Origin: Nitrospinales bacterium
GTDB lineage: Bacteria; Nitrospinota_A; UBA7883; JACRGQ01
Assembly (NCBI GenBank): GCA_023248615.1
Contig: JAHFEI010000037.1
Span: 1 to 7,500 of the forward strand
Direction of reading: 5' to 3'
Length of the DNA: 7,500 nucleotides
Shown piece after piece: positions 1 to 5,996 of this stretch. The translations under genes were made by a program, and so were the position numbers. Positions within the stretch are counted from its first letter, which is position 1. Every line of letters begins with the position of its first letter. Under the pieces are notes generated by a model that searched no databases, had not been told where the DNA came from, and saw nothing but the letters and a program-made list of their open reading frames with translations.

Positions 1-1275
1 CCGTTCAACCCGCCGATGGTCACTTTCCTGCTGATAGCTGTTTACAAGGTTTTCGGCTACGATTACTTTTCCGCCAAAACGGTTTACGCCTTCATGGGGA
101 GCCTCGCGTTGGTTCCGTTATATCTCACGGCGCGGATGGCCTTTGGCAGGGGCGTAGCTTTTGTCGCCATGCTGATGGGTGCCGCATCGTTTACGTTGAT
201 ATCCATCACCGGAGCGCTGAATATTGAAAACGTATACCTGTTCACTATGTCGCTGGCGGTCTGCTGTTTTGCGGCGATATGTAAGGGGGGCGACCCTGCG
301 GAAAGATACCCCTTTGTCCTGTCTTTTGTTTTTGGCGCCTGCTCCGGAGCGGCTATACTTACCCGCTCGGAGTTTGTGCTGGCGCTGGCGGGATTTTTTC
401 TTTTGGGGCTTTTCCGGAAAGGGTGGGATGTGTTTGGCAAGGCACGCATTGCCGTCACCGCAATTGTCGGGCTGGCGTTGGTCATTTCCCCGTGGGCGTA
501 CCGCAACTACGTGTATATGGAAAGGTACAATGCCCACAATCCGCAGGCCGGGCTTCCGGTGTTTGTGCCGGTGGCAATCAATGGCCCGTTCAACTTTGTG
601 GAAGGGCACAGCCCGTATGCGAGCGGCACTTACGCCCCGGCAGTTACCGGAGACGTTAAAGATGGCTATTACACGGTATTGGACGCAGGGAACCCCAGGC
701 ATCTTGCCCTGTTGCGTGACGGGTTCAGGCTAGGGTGGGAGTATATGAAGGCGCACCCGGAAAAGGAATTTACAAATTTGCCGGTGAAAATGGAGGTTTT
801 TGCAAACGGGTTTGCAAACGGCTTTTTGCTGGGGAATTTTCCGGCGGGGCTGGAAGGGGGATCGGAGAGCATGGCGGACAGCTTTGTGCCGGATTCCGGG
901 CTGGCATTATTCTTTTTGGCGCCGCTTTTTTTCGCCGGGCTTTTTATCGTTTTGCGGGAGAGGTCGGCGCAAAAGCTTATTCCGCTCATCCCGCTTGGCA
1001 CGGTGCTTCTTTCCACCATAGTTTTTTACGGGCTGAGCAGGCTGGTGTACCCGGCGCTACCCTATTTTTTCATGGTTGTATCGGTGGCGCTGGCTTGGCT
1101 TTGGGGGAAGTTGAATATTCCATTGCCGAAACCGTACGCGGCGGTGGCGCTGGTTACGGCGGCGTTGCTGGTTGCGGGGTTTGCCCAATCTCGCGAACGC
1201 ACGGTTTTTTACAAGGAGCCGCTTGGGGGGTACGGCAAATTCCACCTGACTGTGAAGGAGCGCGTGGGGCGGTAG
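1..1275 (+). CDS. GT39/ArnT-like membrane glycosyltransferase, C-terminal part (5' end outside window)
   Basis: The frame is open from base 1 to the TAG at 1273-1275, giving about 424 residues, so the true start lies upstream. The product is a polytopic inner-membrane protein resembling glycosyltransferase family 39 (PMT_2/ArnT-like), which moves a sugar from a polyprenyl-phosphate donor to a lipid or protein on the periplasmic side. The window opens in the family's first-loop 'PP' region (PFNPPMVTFLL). Hydrophobic segments follow at roughly residues 6-19, 28-47, 51-71, 79-97 and 104-140. The family-typical helix end SPWAYRNY comes at about 164-171, then a soluble stretch of about 130 residues, then more helices including RLVYPALPYFFMVV. 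The catalytic N-terminal Asp/Glu loop is not visible, so activity cannot be judged. The gene converges on the flavoprotein gene with an 18-nt gap. The substrate is unknown. The family call is good; the specific function is open. Confidence 0.82.
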   Translation, partial: PFNPPMVTFLLIAVYKVFGYDYFSAKTVYAFMGSLALVPLYLTARMAFGRGVAFVAMLMGAASFTLISITGALNIENVYLFTMSLAVCCFAAICKGGDPAERYPFVLSFVFGACSGAAILTRSEFVLALAGFFLLGLFRKGWDVFGKARIAVTAIVGLALVISPWAYRNYVYMERYNAHNPQAGLPVFVPVAINGPFNFVEGHSPYASGTYAPAVTGDVKDGYYTVLDAGNPRHLALLRDGFRLGWEYMKAHPEKEFTNLPVKMEVFANGFANGFLLGNFPAGLEGGSESMADSFVPDSGLALFFLAPLFFAGLFIVLRERSAQKLIPLIPLGTVLLSTIVFYGLSRLVYPALPYFFMVVSVALAWLWGKLNIPLPKPYAAVALVTAALLVAGFAQSRERTVFYKEPLGGYGKFHLTVKERVGR

Positions 1276-1293
1276 CTGGAATCAGTTGGGGTG

Positions 1294-1803
1294 TTATTTT
1301 TTTTGGAGTGCCGCCAGCGCGGCTTTCAGCGCTTCCGGCGATGTGGCAACCGTTACGCCCGGGAACTGCTTTAGTTTTTCCACATTCTCCAAATCTACCG
1401 GGCGGGGATAAACCTTCAGAGGTTTTGTCGCGCCCATAGTATCCAGCATCTCTTCCACATCCGATGGGAGTACGATAATCGGCACCCGGCTTTTTCCGCA
1501 CTGCGCGAAAAGGGTGGATGCCATCGAATCGCTGATGCCGTACACAAACTTTGCCACGCTGTTGGATGTGGCGGGGGAGACCACAAACGCATCGTATGCT
1601 CCGGCGGCGAAAGCGCGGCAGGAGGCTGTGGACGCGCTTTTGTCGCAAACCGCCCCGGCCGGAGGCGTAAGTGAATATATCCGTATCACTTCCATACCGG
1701 CAGGCGAGATGAAAACATCCACATCGCCGCGCGTTTCGATTAGCGCCAGCGATTCCTTAAGGAAATGCCCGGCTCCGGTTATTCCCCACGCTATCTTTCC
1801 CAT
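1294..1803 (-). CDS. FMN-binding flavoprotein of the archaeoflavoprotein AfpA / dihydromethanopterin reductase (DmrB)-like group
   Basis: The 169-residue protein is about full length for this family of Rossmann-like FMN flavoproteins. It shows the N-terminal flavin-phosphate motif (WGITGAGHFLKES, residues 6-18), a central VSPATSNSVAKFVYGISD block (75-92) that matches the family's 'PATSNTVAKiayGIaD' signature, and VPIIVLPSD (107-115). In archaea and some bacteria, relatives transfer electrons (AfpA) or reduce dihydromethanopterin to tetrahydromethanopterin (DmrB/DmrX). Here the substrate is an inference. The ATG at 1803 follows a weak G-rich SD (GGGGGA). It is transcribed divergently from pabB across 54 nt and converges on the upstream membrane protein gene. 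Placement beside p-aminobenzoate genes is suggestive, because pABA is a precursor of both folate and methanopterin-type cofactors. It could also be a HFCD/UbiX-type flavoprotein of another pathway. Confidence 0.78.
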   Translation of the reverse strand: MGKIAWGITGAGHFLKESLALIETRGDVDVFISPAGMEVIRIYSLTPPAGAVCDKSASTASCRAFAAGAYDAFVVSPATSNSVAKFVYGISDSMASTLFAQCGKSRVPIIVLPSDVEEMLDTMGATKPLKVYPRPVDLENVEKLKQFPGVTVATSPEALKAALAALQKK

Positions 1804-1847
1804 TAGTCCCCCAGCCCCGTATGTTACTATTTACCCACAATCATATC

Positions 1848-1852
1848 AGGAG
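1848..1852 (+). promoter_or_regulatory. Ribosome binding site of pabB
   Basis: AGGAG ends 5 nt before the ATG at 1858 and supports that start for pabB. It lies in the 54-nt gap shared with the divergent flavoprotein gene, which must hold promoters for both; I could not pick a convincing -35/-10 pair there. Confidence 0.75.
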
Positions 1853-1857
1853 TTGGG

Positions 1858-3237
1858 ATGTCCTTTGGTCGCGTAAGGGAATTTTTTAATTCCATCAAGC
1901 TTTTTCCTGTCCCCCGGATTGCCACCATAGCCTACGAAGAGCCGCTGGAGTGGTTCCTGAAAAACTGCCGGGGGGCGGAGGGAGACCTGCTTTTACATGG
2001 CGCGGACGACACTGCGGGGAAGGGAAGGTACTCTTTTGCCGCCACCCGCCCGCTTTTCATCCTCTCCGTGCGGGAAGGGTTGGGGATATTAAAAACGGCG
2101 GATGGCAACCTGCCTTTCAGCGCTTCCCCGCCGGAGGTGATAGCGGAGTTGGACGCGCTTATGGCGCGGCTGCAGTCCCCGCCAATGCAGGGCTTTTTCG
2201 GGGGCGGGCTTGTGTGCCTTCTTTCGTATGAGATGAACCGGTACTACGAGCAGGGCAAAACGATTTCAAAAAAACCGGAAACCCACGACCTGTACTGCGC
2301 CTTCTATCCACGCGCCGCAGTTTTCGATGCGTTGGAGAAAAGGGCGTTCGGCATTTCGTGGGATGGCGCAAATACCGGCGGCGGAGCCGGACACAACCTT
2401 TCGCATTCCATTTCTCCGTTCGTTTGCGACGAACCGCGTGGGCGGTATGTGGAGAAGATAAACCGGGTGAAGCGGTACATAGAAGCGGGCGATGTGTACC
2501 AGGTGAATGTATCTCGAAAGCTTTCCGCATCGTTCACCGGCAACCCGCTGGGGCTGTACCGCTCGCTTTGCGCGGTGAACCCGGCGGCATACGGCGCATA
2601 CATCAACGGCGGCGATTTTCACCTGCTGTCGCTTTCGCCGGAACTTTTTTTCAGCGTACAAAACGGTTTTCTCACAACTCGCCCGATAAAAGGCACAGCC
2701 CCACGGAAGGCCGATGCCGCCGCAGACAGCGCGGAAAAAGCCCGGCTTGCCGGGAGCGGAAAAAACCGCGCCGAGAACCTGATGATAGTAGACCTGATGC
2801 GAAGCGACCTCGGCAAGGTGTGCGTTCCCGGCTCGGTTGCGGTGGAATCGCTGTTCGCATGCGAATCGTTGCCGAATGTGCACCAACTAGTTTCCACTGT
2901 GCGCGGCAAGCTTAATCCAAACACCGGCCTTCCGGATATCCTCCGGGCGCTGTACCCCGGCGGTTCCGTTACCGGCGCCCCGAAAGTGAGGGCGATGGAA
3001 ATAATAGCGGAATTGGAAACCACCCCGCGTGGCGTTTACTGCGGCTCTGTTGTCGCATGGGGACTGGATGGCGGCATCACCGCCTCGCTGTTGATACGGA
3101 CGCTATTTGTGGAGGGAGGTCGCGCCGTGTACCGCACAGGCGGCGGCATTGTTGCCGACTCCATCCCCGAAGAGGAGTACGAAGAAACGGAGTACAAAGC
3201 CTCAATGCTTACGGCATCTCCCGGCAATCACCTGTAA
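1858..3237 (+). CDS. pabB: Aminodeoxychorismate synthase component I (PabB)
   Basis: The 459-residue cytoplasmic enzyme converts chorismate plus ammonia (from a PabA glutaminase partner) to 4-amino-4-deoxychorismate, the first step to p-aminobenzoate. The N-terminal subdomain has GRYSF (56-60). The chorismate-binding domain runs from about 195 to the end: YIEAGDVYQVN (207-217), PIKGTAPR (276-283), LMIVDLMRSDLGKV (308-321), LVSTVRGKL (344-352), YPGGSVTGAPKVRAMEII (366-383) and GGGIVADS (428-435). The lysine of PIKGT (K278) separates PabB from TrpE, which has PIAGT, and is the residue that attacks chorismate in E. coli PabB. Length is standard and there is no fused PabC or PabA domain. A 6-bp hairpin (CACCTG/CAGGTG, 3229-3248) straddles the stop codon. 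Its pathway partner pabC lies 2.9 kb downstream beyond accessory genes. Confidence 0.95.
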   Translation: MSFGRVREFFNSIKLFPVPRIATIAYEEPLEWFLKNCRGAEGDLLLHGADDTAGKGRYSFAATRPLFILSVREGLGILKTADGNLPFSASPPEVIAELDALMARLQSPPMQGFFGGGLVCLLSYEMNRYYEQGKTISKKPETHDLYCAFYPRAAVFDALEKRAFGISWDGANTGGGAGHNLSHSISPFVCDEPRGRYVEKINRVKRYIEAGDVYQVNVSRKLSASFTGNPLGLYRSLCAVNPAAYGAYINGGDFHLLSLSPELFFSVQNGFLTTRPIKGTAPRKADAAADSAEKARLAGSGKNRAENLMIVDLMRSDLGKVCVPGSVAVESLFACESLPNVHQLVSTVRGKLNPNTGLPDILRALYPGGSVTGAPKVRAMEIIAELETTPRGVYCGSVVAWGLDGGITASLLIRTLFVEGGRAVYRTGGGIVADSIPEEEYEETEYKASMLTASPGNHL

Positions 3238-3248
3238 CTTATCAGGTG
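3229..3248 (+). terminator. Weak hairpin over the pabB stop codon
   Basis: CACCTG (3229-3234) and CAGGTG (3243-3248) pair perfectly around an 8-nt loop that contains the pabB stop codon. No proper U-tract follows, only a T/G-rich stretch. At best it is a weak terminator or an mRNA 3' stabiliser. Confidence 0.25.
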
Positions 3249-3310
3249 TTGGTGGTTGTAGCCGGTGGTTGTTGAAAATTTGTACAATAGAACCGCTGGG
3301 GAAAAGGCTA

Positions 3311-3610
3311 TTAGGCGGCGGCCCTGGGGCGTACCTTCTTTTCAAGGGTGTTTCCCAGCTTATTCCGGGCGATCCGCAAATCGTAATTCGCTTGGAGGTT
3401 CATCCAGAATTCCGGCTCCATCCCAAAATACCGTCCAAGCCGCAACGCGGTATCCGCCGTTACCCCCCGCCTGCCCAGCACGATCTCATTTATCCTGCGC
3501 GGCGTAACGCCAATGGCGCGGGCAAGCCCGTTCTGGCTTACGCCCATCGGGGCAAGGAATTCTTCCAGCAATATTTCGCCCGGCGATACCGGAACTAGTT
3601 TCCTGCCCAT
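3311..3610 (-). CDS. higA: HigA-family XRE antitoxin
   Basis: The product is a 99-residue DNA-binding antitoxin of the HigA family, which normally binds and silences the HigB mRNA interferase and autorepresses the higBA operon. Visible features are the family opening VSPGEILLEEFL (8-19), the helix-turn-helix SQNGLARAIGVTPRRINEIVLGRRG (25-49), the typical TADTALRLGRYFG (51-63) and EFWMNLQANYD (67-77), then a basic tail. I prefer the second ATG (3610) because AGGAGG (3619-3624) is 8 nt away; from the first ATG (3616) it is only 2 nt away, too close. The gene sits 18 nt downstream of the remains of higB, the usual toxin-first order. The antitoxin looks intact while the toxin has lost its N-terminal part, so it is now probably an orphan regulator. 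Confidence 0.9.
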   Translation of the reverse strand: MGRKLVPVSPGEILLEEFLAPMGVSQNGLARAIGVTPRRINEIVLGRRGVTADTALRLGRYFGMEPEFWMNLQANYDLRIARNKLGNTLEKKVRPRAAA

Positions 3611-3618
3611 CTTCATAT

Positions 3619-3624
3619 CCTCCT
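3619..3624 (-). promoter_or_regulatory. Ribosome binding site deciding the higA start
   Basis: A perfect AGGAGG on the minus strand lies between the higB stop and higA. Its 8-nt spacing to the ATG at 3610 versus 2 nt to the ATG at 3616 selects the downstream start. Confidence 0.75.
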
Positions 3625-3628
3625 TTGG

Positions 3629-3805
3629 TTAATGGTAATCGCAAATTTCCACATCGTAGGCGTTTCCGCCCTCGAACCGGAAACATATCCGCCATTGGCC
3701 GTTGATACGGATGCTGTACTGCCCTTTCCTGTTGCCGCGCAACTTTTCAAGCCGGTTATTGGGCGGCACGGCTAGGCTCCGAACGCTCGTCGTGGCGGCC
3801 AACAT
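3629..3805 (-). pseudogene. higB: HigB toxin (RelE-superfamily mRNA interferase), 5'-truncated
   Basis: On the minus strand, directly before higA, the frame ending at the TAA at 3629-3631 encodes the C-terminal part of a HigB toxin: AATTSVRSLAVPPNNRLEKL, then GNRKGQYSIRINGQWRICFRF and EGGNAYDVEICDYH. This matches the RNA-cleaving C-terminal half of the family (R-K-G-Q-Y-S-I-R-I-N ... W-R-I-C-F). About 59 residues remain, whereas HigB is normally about 90-95; the first 35-40 are missing. Family similarity stops around the Met codon at 3803-3805. The frame stays open only to 3838 with unrelated sequence before a stop. Loss coincides with the edge of an inverted repeat starting at 3807. The toxin is most likely inactive. 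A fragment starting at 3805 could still be translated, but no SD supports it. Confidence 0.85.
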
Positions 3806-3806
3806 T

Positions 3807-3899
3807 GATTCCGAAGTTGAAAATAGTACAGAAGGCAGTCAGGAAATGCCAGCTTTTTCCAATGGTTTATTGGGTTTCGTAAGGCTCAACTTCGGGATC
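3807..3899. repeat. Short inverted-repeat pair bounding a 93-bp segment at the higB break
   Basis: The 14-mer GATTCCGAAGTTGA (3807-3820) recurs in inverted orientation at 3886-3899 with one mismatch (13 of 14 positions, ten of them a perfect continuous block). The left copy begins exactly where HigB similarity ends. It may mark a rearrangement, a small insertion or a weak long-range stem. No transposase is present. Confidence 0.4.
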
Positions 3900-3953
3900 G
3901 AGGTTCAACTTAGGTAACACTATAACGCCCGACAGGCCCAGCAACTTCTTCAT
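3867..3953 (-). other. 28-codon mini-ORF downstream of the FkbM-like gene, doubtful
   Basis: An ATG at 3953 opens a 28-residue frame (MKKLLGLSGVIVLPKL..., ending PYETQ) 10 nt after the stop of the FkbM-like gene on the same strand. There is no convincing SD and no recognised family. It overlaps the right inverted repeat. It may be a degraded end of a former gene rather than a functional peptide. The rest of 3806-3963 holds nothing else I can identify. Confidence 0.2.
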
Positions 3954-3963
3954 ATGCCACAGG

Positions 3964-4902
3964 TCAAACCTTGTCAAGAGACAGTTCTCGGATCGGCAAA
4001 ACCTTACCGGTCGTAACGTCAAAAATCAATTTATCCTGAATCACCTTAATCCGGTCCTTCCCGGCGACAAAGGTCATGCTGTAGTCCTTGTCCCTCGATT
4101 CACGGTACTTCGATTCCACATATCCTTCTTCCGGCGTAAACTTCCTAAGCTTTGTTGACAGGTCATTCCTGACGAAGAAGGCGTTGCAACCGGTGGAGTT
4201 CGATCCTACGAAGTCATACCCTTTCTCCCGGGCCAGATGACAGAAGGCGGCCAATGATGCTCCCCAGTAGAGGTTGGAATAATGCGCATCCGTCCTCACG
4301 AACCCTTCGTCATAAGGTACGGTGACGGCGTGCTTGGCGCCGAAAACGCTGTTATATTCGCAAATCACTATCCTCGGGAATACACAATCAATTGCCTTCC
4401 ATATCCAGTAATCGTTTCCATCCACGTCAATGCTAAGAATACCCAAGTCGCCAGCGCCAATATATTCCGCGATAAGACCGTTGATATTGTCTTTGGTTAT
4501 GAACTTCGCCACTGCGGTCAAATGGTACCGCCAGTAGATTGGATCATGCTGGACCTTTCTAATGTTTTCCTCCGACCCGTCCATGATTAGGCCGCGCCAG
4601 TTGTCGTTTATCAATAGGAACCGAGTGTTGGCCTCGTTGTAATCCTCCACACCGAACTCTACAAAGGTTCGGTTGTCATCAATCTCAACATTGCTAATCA
4701 AATATTGGATTATCCCGTCTTCCCCCCACTGGGAAAACACTTTGAATTCGGCCTCGTTGAGGGACTGGATATTTTGTAACGCCCTTACCCTTGAACAGTG
4801 GAGCCCCCCGAGCAGAATCAAGGTTTCGTTCTGCTTTTTCTCCACTCCCCCCACCAAAAAAGTCTTGAGGATATTTAATTTATTTTTAATAAAGGATTTC
4901 AC
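3964..4902 (-). CDS. FkbM-like putative SAM-dependent methyltransferase
   Basis: This 312-residue protein is probably cytoplasmic, with no clear signal peptide or membrane helix. Motifs from the GTG start are SQWGEDGII (57-65), TFVEFGVEDYNEANTRFLL (79-97), which resembles the Rossmann motif I of FkbM-type methyltransferases, WRGLIMDGS (102-110), ILSIDVDGNDYWIWKAI (155-171), EYNSVFG (182-188) and TVPYD (194-198). This pattern is shared by a group of FkbM-related proteins often found near surface-glycan genes; their substrate is unknown to me. Start choice: the longest frame begins with TTG at 4920, but GGAGG sits 5 nt before the GTG at 4902, so I prefer GTG. It overlaps the preceding zinc-ribbon ORF by 17 nt, implying coupled translation. 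GC content is clearly lower than in pabB, which suggests acquisition by transfer. Methyltransferase activity is an inference from the fold. Confidence 0.7.
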   Translation of the reverse strand: MKSFIKNKLNILKTFLVGGVEKKQNETLILLGGLHCSRVRALQNIQSLNEAEFKVFSQWGEDGIIQYLISNVEIDDNRTFVEFGVEDYNEANTRFLLINDNWRGLIMDGSEENIRKVQHDPIYWRYHLTAVAKFITKDNINGLIAEYIGAGDLGILSIDVDGNDYWIWKAIDCVFPRIVICEYNSVFGAKHAVTVPYDEGFVRTDAHYSNLYWGASLAAFCHLAREKGYDFVGSNSTGCNAFFVRNDLSTKLRKFTPEEGYVESKYRESRDKDYSMTFVAGKDRIKVIQDKLIFDVTTGKVLPIRELSLDKV

Positions 4903-5032
4903 TCTCCCCTCCGAAATCAATCAACCGTTTGCCAATTCCTCTGGGACATATTTCTGCGGCTATCTTTATAATCCCGCCACAACTTTCACAGAATTTCTCA
5001 TCCACGCCTTTAGTTTTAATTTCCTCGGTCAT
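4886..5032 (-). CDS. 48-residue zinc-ribbon mini-protein lacking its fourth cysteine
   Basis: A strong AGGAGG lies 7 nt before the ATG at 5032, and the frame runs to the TAA at 4886-4888. It begins MTEEIKTKGVDEKFC, and its core CESCGGIIKIAAEICPRG resembles the common bacterial 'KFCxxCGxxIxxxAEICPxCG' zinc-ribbon opening. That family usually continues into a membrane segment. Here the last knuckle reads C-P-R-G: the expected cysteine codon between R and G is absent, as if exactly 3 nt were deleted, leaving three cysteines. The tail (IGKRLIDFGGESEILY) is unrelated and overlaps the start of the FkbM-like gene. It is either a decayed gene whose SD and start survive, or a leader ORF that couples translation to the next gene. 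Zinc binding is doubtful. Confidence 0.6.
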   Translation of the reverse strand: MTEEIKTKGVDEKFCESCGGIIKIAAEICPRGIGKRLIDFGGESEILY

Positions 5033-5164
5033 TTTTCTCCCTCCTCAAAATTGAAAAACATTCACCCGTTGCCAGCAGTAAAACTCTTTTATTTAAGCTG
5101 ATAGACTGTACGCTACAACCAATGCACGATGAAATCAATAAAAATTTAAACCATTGGCATATTA

Positions 5165-5176
5165 GAAAAGCTTTTC
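5165..5176. promoter_or_regulatory. Palindrome upstream of the XRE regulator, candidate operator
   Basis: GAAAAGCTTTTC is a perfect 12-bp palindrome lying 20 nt before the SD of the XRE gene, in the roughly 175-nt divergent region between it and the zinc-ribbon/FkbM-like pair. XRE regulators often bind such palindromes to autorepress. Assignment is an inference; no clear -35/-10 pair was found for either direction. Confidence 0.35.
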
Positions 5177-5208
5177 AAAAAGGCCATTATCCTTGTGGAG
5201 GTGAGGGA

Positions 5209-5529
5209 ATGGTGAAGCGGAGAGAGTTCTTTGGAGAAAGAATCAAAAGTCTTAGGGATGCTAAAGGTTGGACGCAGGAATACTTGGCCGAGAAGATGGG
5301 GATAAGCACGCAATATCTAAGCGGCATTGAGCGGGGAAAGGAGAATCCCACGTTCGATATGCTGATGAAATTTTCCGATGCGCTAAAAGTGGAGATGTGG
5401 GAACTGTTCGACTTCGGGCATGAAAAGGGGCCAAAGGAGCTAAAAGAAATGCTTAAATGGTTCGCAAGCGAACTCCCGGAGGAGGAGCTTAAGCTTGCCG
5501 TAAAACTTTTGCGCGCCCTGACGCGGTAA
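5209..5529 (+). CDS. XRE-family helix-turn-helix transcriptional regulator
   Basis: The product is a small cytoplasmic DNA-binding protein of 106 residues. The HTH_3 domain spans about residues 8-67 (FGERIKSLRDAKGWTQEYLAEKMGIS, then STQYLSGIERGKENPTFDML). The Q23-E24...S33-T34-Q35-Y36-L37...E41-R42-G43 pattern is classic for Cro/C1-type repressors. A charged, amphipathic tail (70-106) probably mediates dimerisation. Start choice: GGAGG at 5197-5201 is 7 nt before the ATG at 5209. The frame continues upstream to an ATG at 5122, but that part lacks an SD and is AT-rich, so I treat it as non-coding. It is divergent from the zinc-ribbon/FkbM-like pair and may repress that pair and itself. The size resembles restriction-modification C proteins, but no restriction genes are nearby. 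Confidence 0.88.
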   Translation: MVKRREFFGERIKSLRDAKGWTQEYLAEKMGISTQYLSGIERGKENPTFDMLMKFSDALKVEMWELFDFGHEKGPKELKEMLKWFASELPEEELKLAVKLLRALTR

Positions 5530-5601
5530 CGCCTCCTCTTTTTCGTTTTTCCTTCCCAATTCAGCTTTCTCCAATGATGATGTGTCCTTCCCGAATTAGG
5601 C

Positions 5602-5607
5602 TATACT
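5602..5607 (+). promoter_or_regulatory. Candidate -10 element for a leaderless mntA transcript
   Basis: TATACT lies 7 nt before the ATG at 5615, so a transcript would start at or next to the start codon. No SD precedes that ATG, which fits leaderless translation. The -35 region is poor, so this is tentative. Confidence 0.35.
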
Positions 5608-5614
5608 GGGTTGC

Positions 5615-5911
5615 ATGAATATAAGCGTGGAAGTGCGAGAAATCGCGGAGTTTTGCCGTGCGCACTATGTGCGTAAACTGGCGTTGTTCGGCTCGGTGTT
5701 GTGGGACGATTTTCGGCCAGACAGCGACATTGATGTGCTTGTCGAATTCGAGCCGGAACATTCCGTTGGCCTTCTGAAGATGGTCGGGCTTGAAATCGAA
5801 CTGTCCCAAATGTTCGGGAGGAAAGTGGATTTGCGGACTCCTGCGGAATTGAGCCGGTATTTCCGCGATGAGGTGGTACAAAACTGCCAAGTACAGTATG
5901 CGCAAAGATGA
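5615..5911 (+). CDS. mntA: MNT-type nucleotidyltransferase (MntA-like antitoxin)
   Basis: This 98-residue protein is a minimal nucleotidyltransferase. The catalytic signature GSx10DxD is complete: G26-S27 and D38-I-D40, with the third acidic residue in KVDL (D72). In the HepT/MntA type of toxin-antitoxin system, MntA adds AMP units to a tyrosine of the HEPN toxin HepT and so inactivates it. The hepT start codon overlaps the end of this gene by 14 nt, the normal operon arrangement, but hepT is broken here. All catalytic residues are intact, so the enzyme could still work or could act on another HepT. No SD precedes the ATG; a -10 hexamer lies 7 nt upstream. The only uncertainty is whether it is still functional. 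Confidence 0.88.
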   Translation: MNISVEVREIAEFCRAHYVRKLALFGSVLWDDFRPDSDIDVLVEFEPEHSVGLLKMVGLEIELSQMFGRKVDLRTPAELSRYFRDEVVQNCQVQYAQR

Positions 5912-5996
5912 CCTTATTCGCCTGCGCCACATGCTTATATCAGTTACCACGTTAGTAACACTACATGGCTGGCAAACTGGTGGGTACGCCCTTTAG
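5898..5996 (+). pseudogene. hepT: HepT-type HEPN toxin, N-terminal fragment only
   Basis: An ATG overlapping the end of the nucleotidyltransferase gene starts a 32-codon frame (MRKDDLIRLRHMLIS...). The first 14 or so residues look like the start of HepT/DUF86 HEPN toxins, which are normally 110-140 residues. After about position 5940 similarity ends, and the frame runs through a small hairpin (GTTAC/GTAAC, 5943-5959) into the multi-hairpin element, stopping at 5994-5996. The HEPN catalytic RxxxxH motif is absent, so no RNase activity is possible. Position and overlap make the identification reasonable despite the short match. Confidence 0.65.

Noticed and set aside
735..1439. Long plus-strand frame of 234 codons overlapping the glycosyltransferase and flavoprotein genes
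   Set aside because: It is out of frame with the membrane protein, rich in Gly/Ala from GC bias and runs antisense into the flavoprotein gene.
3702..3917. Plus-strand open frame of 71 codons
   Set aside because: It is a shadow of the higB remnant on the opposite strand, which has clear family similarity.
4903..4920. TTG start at 4920 for the FkbM-like gene
   Set aside because: The only SD-like sequence lies inside this stretch and is correctly spaced for the GTG at 4902.
5122..5208. Upstream in-frame extension of the XRE regulator to an ATG at 5122
   Set aside because: No SD, AT-rich, carries the palindrome, and the residues are outside the XRE domain; the ATG at 5209 has an ideal SD.
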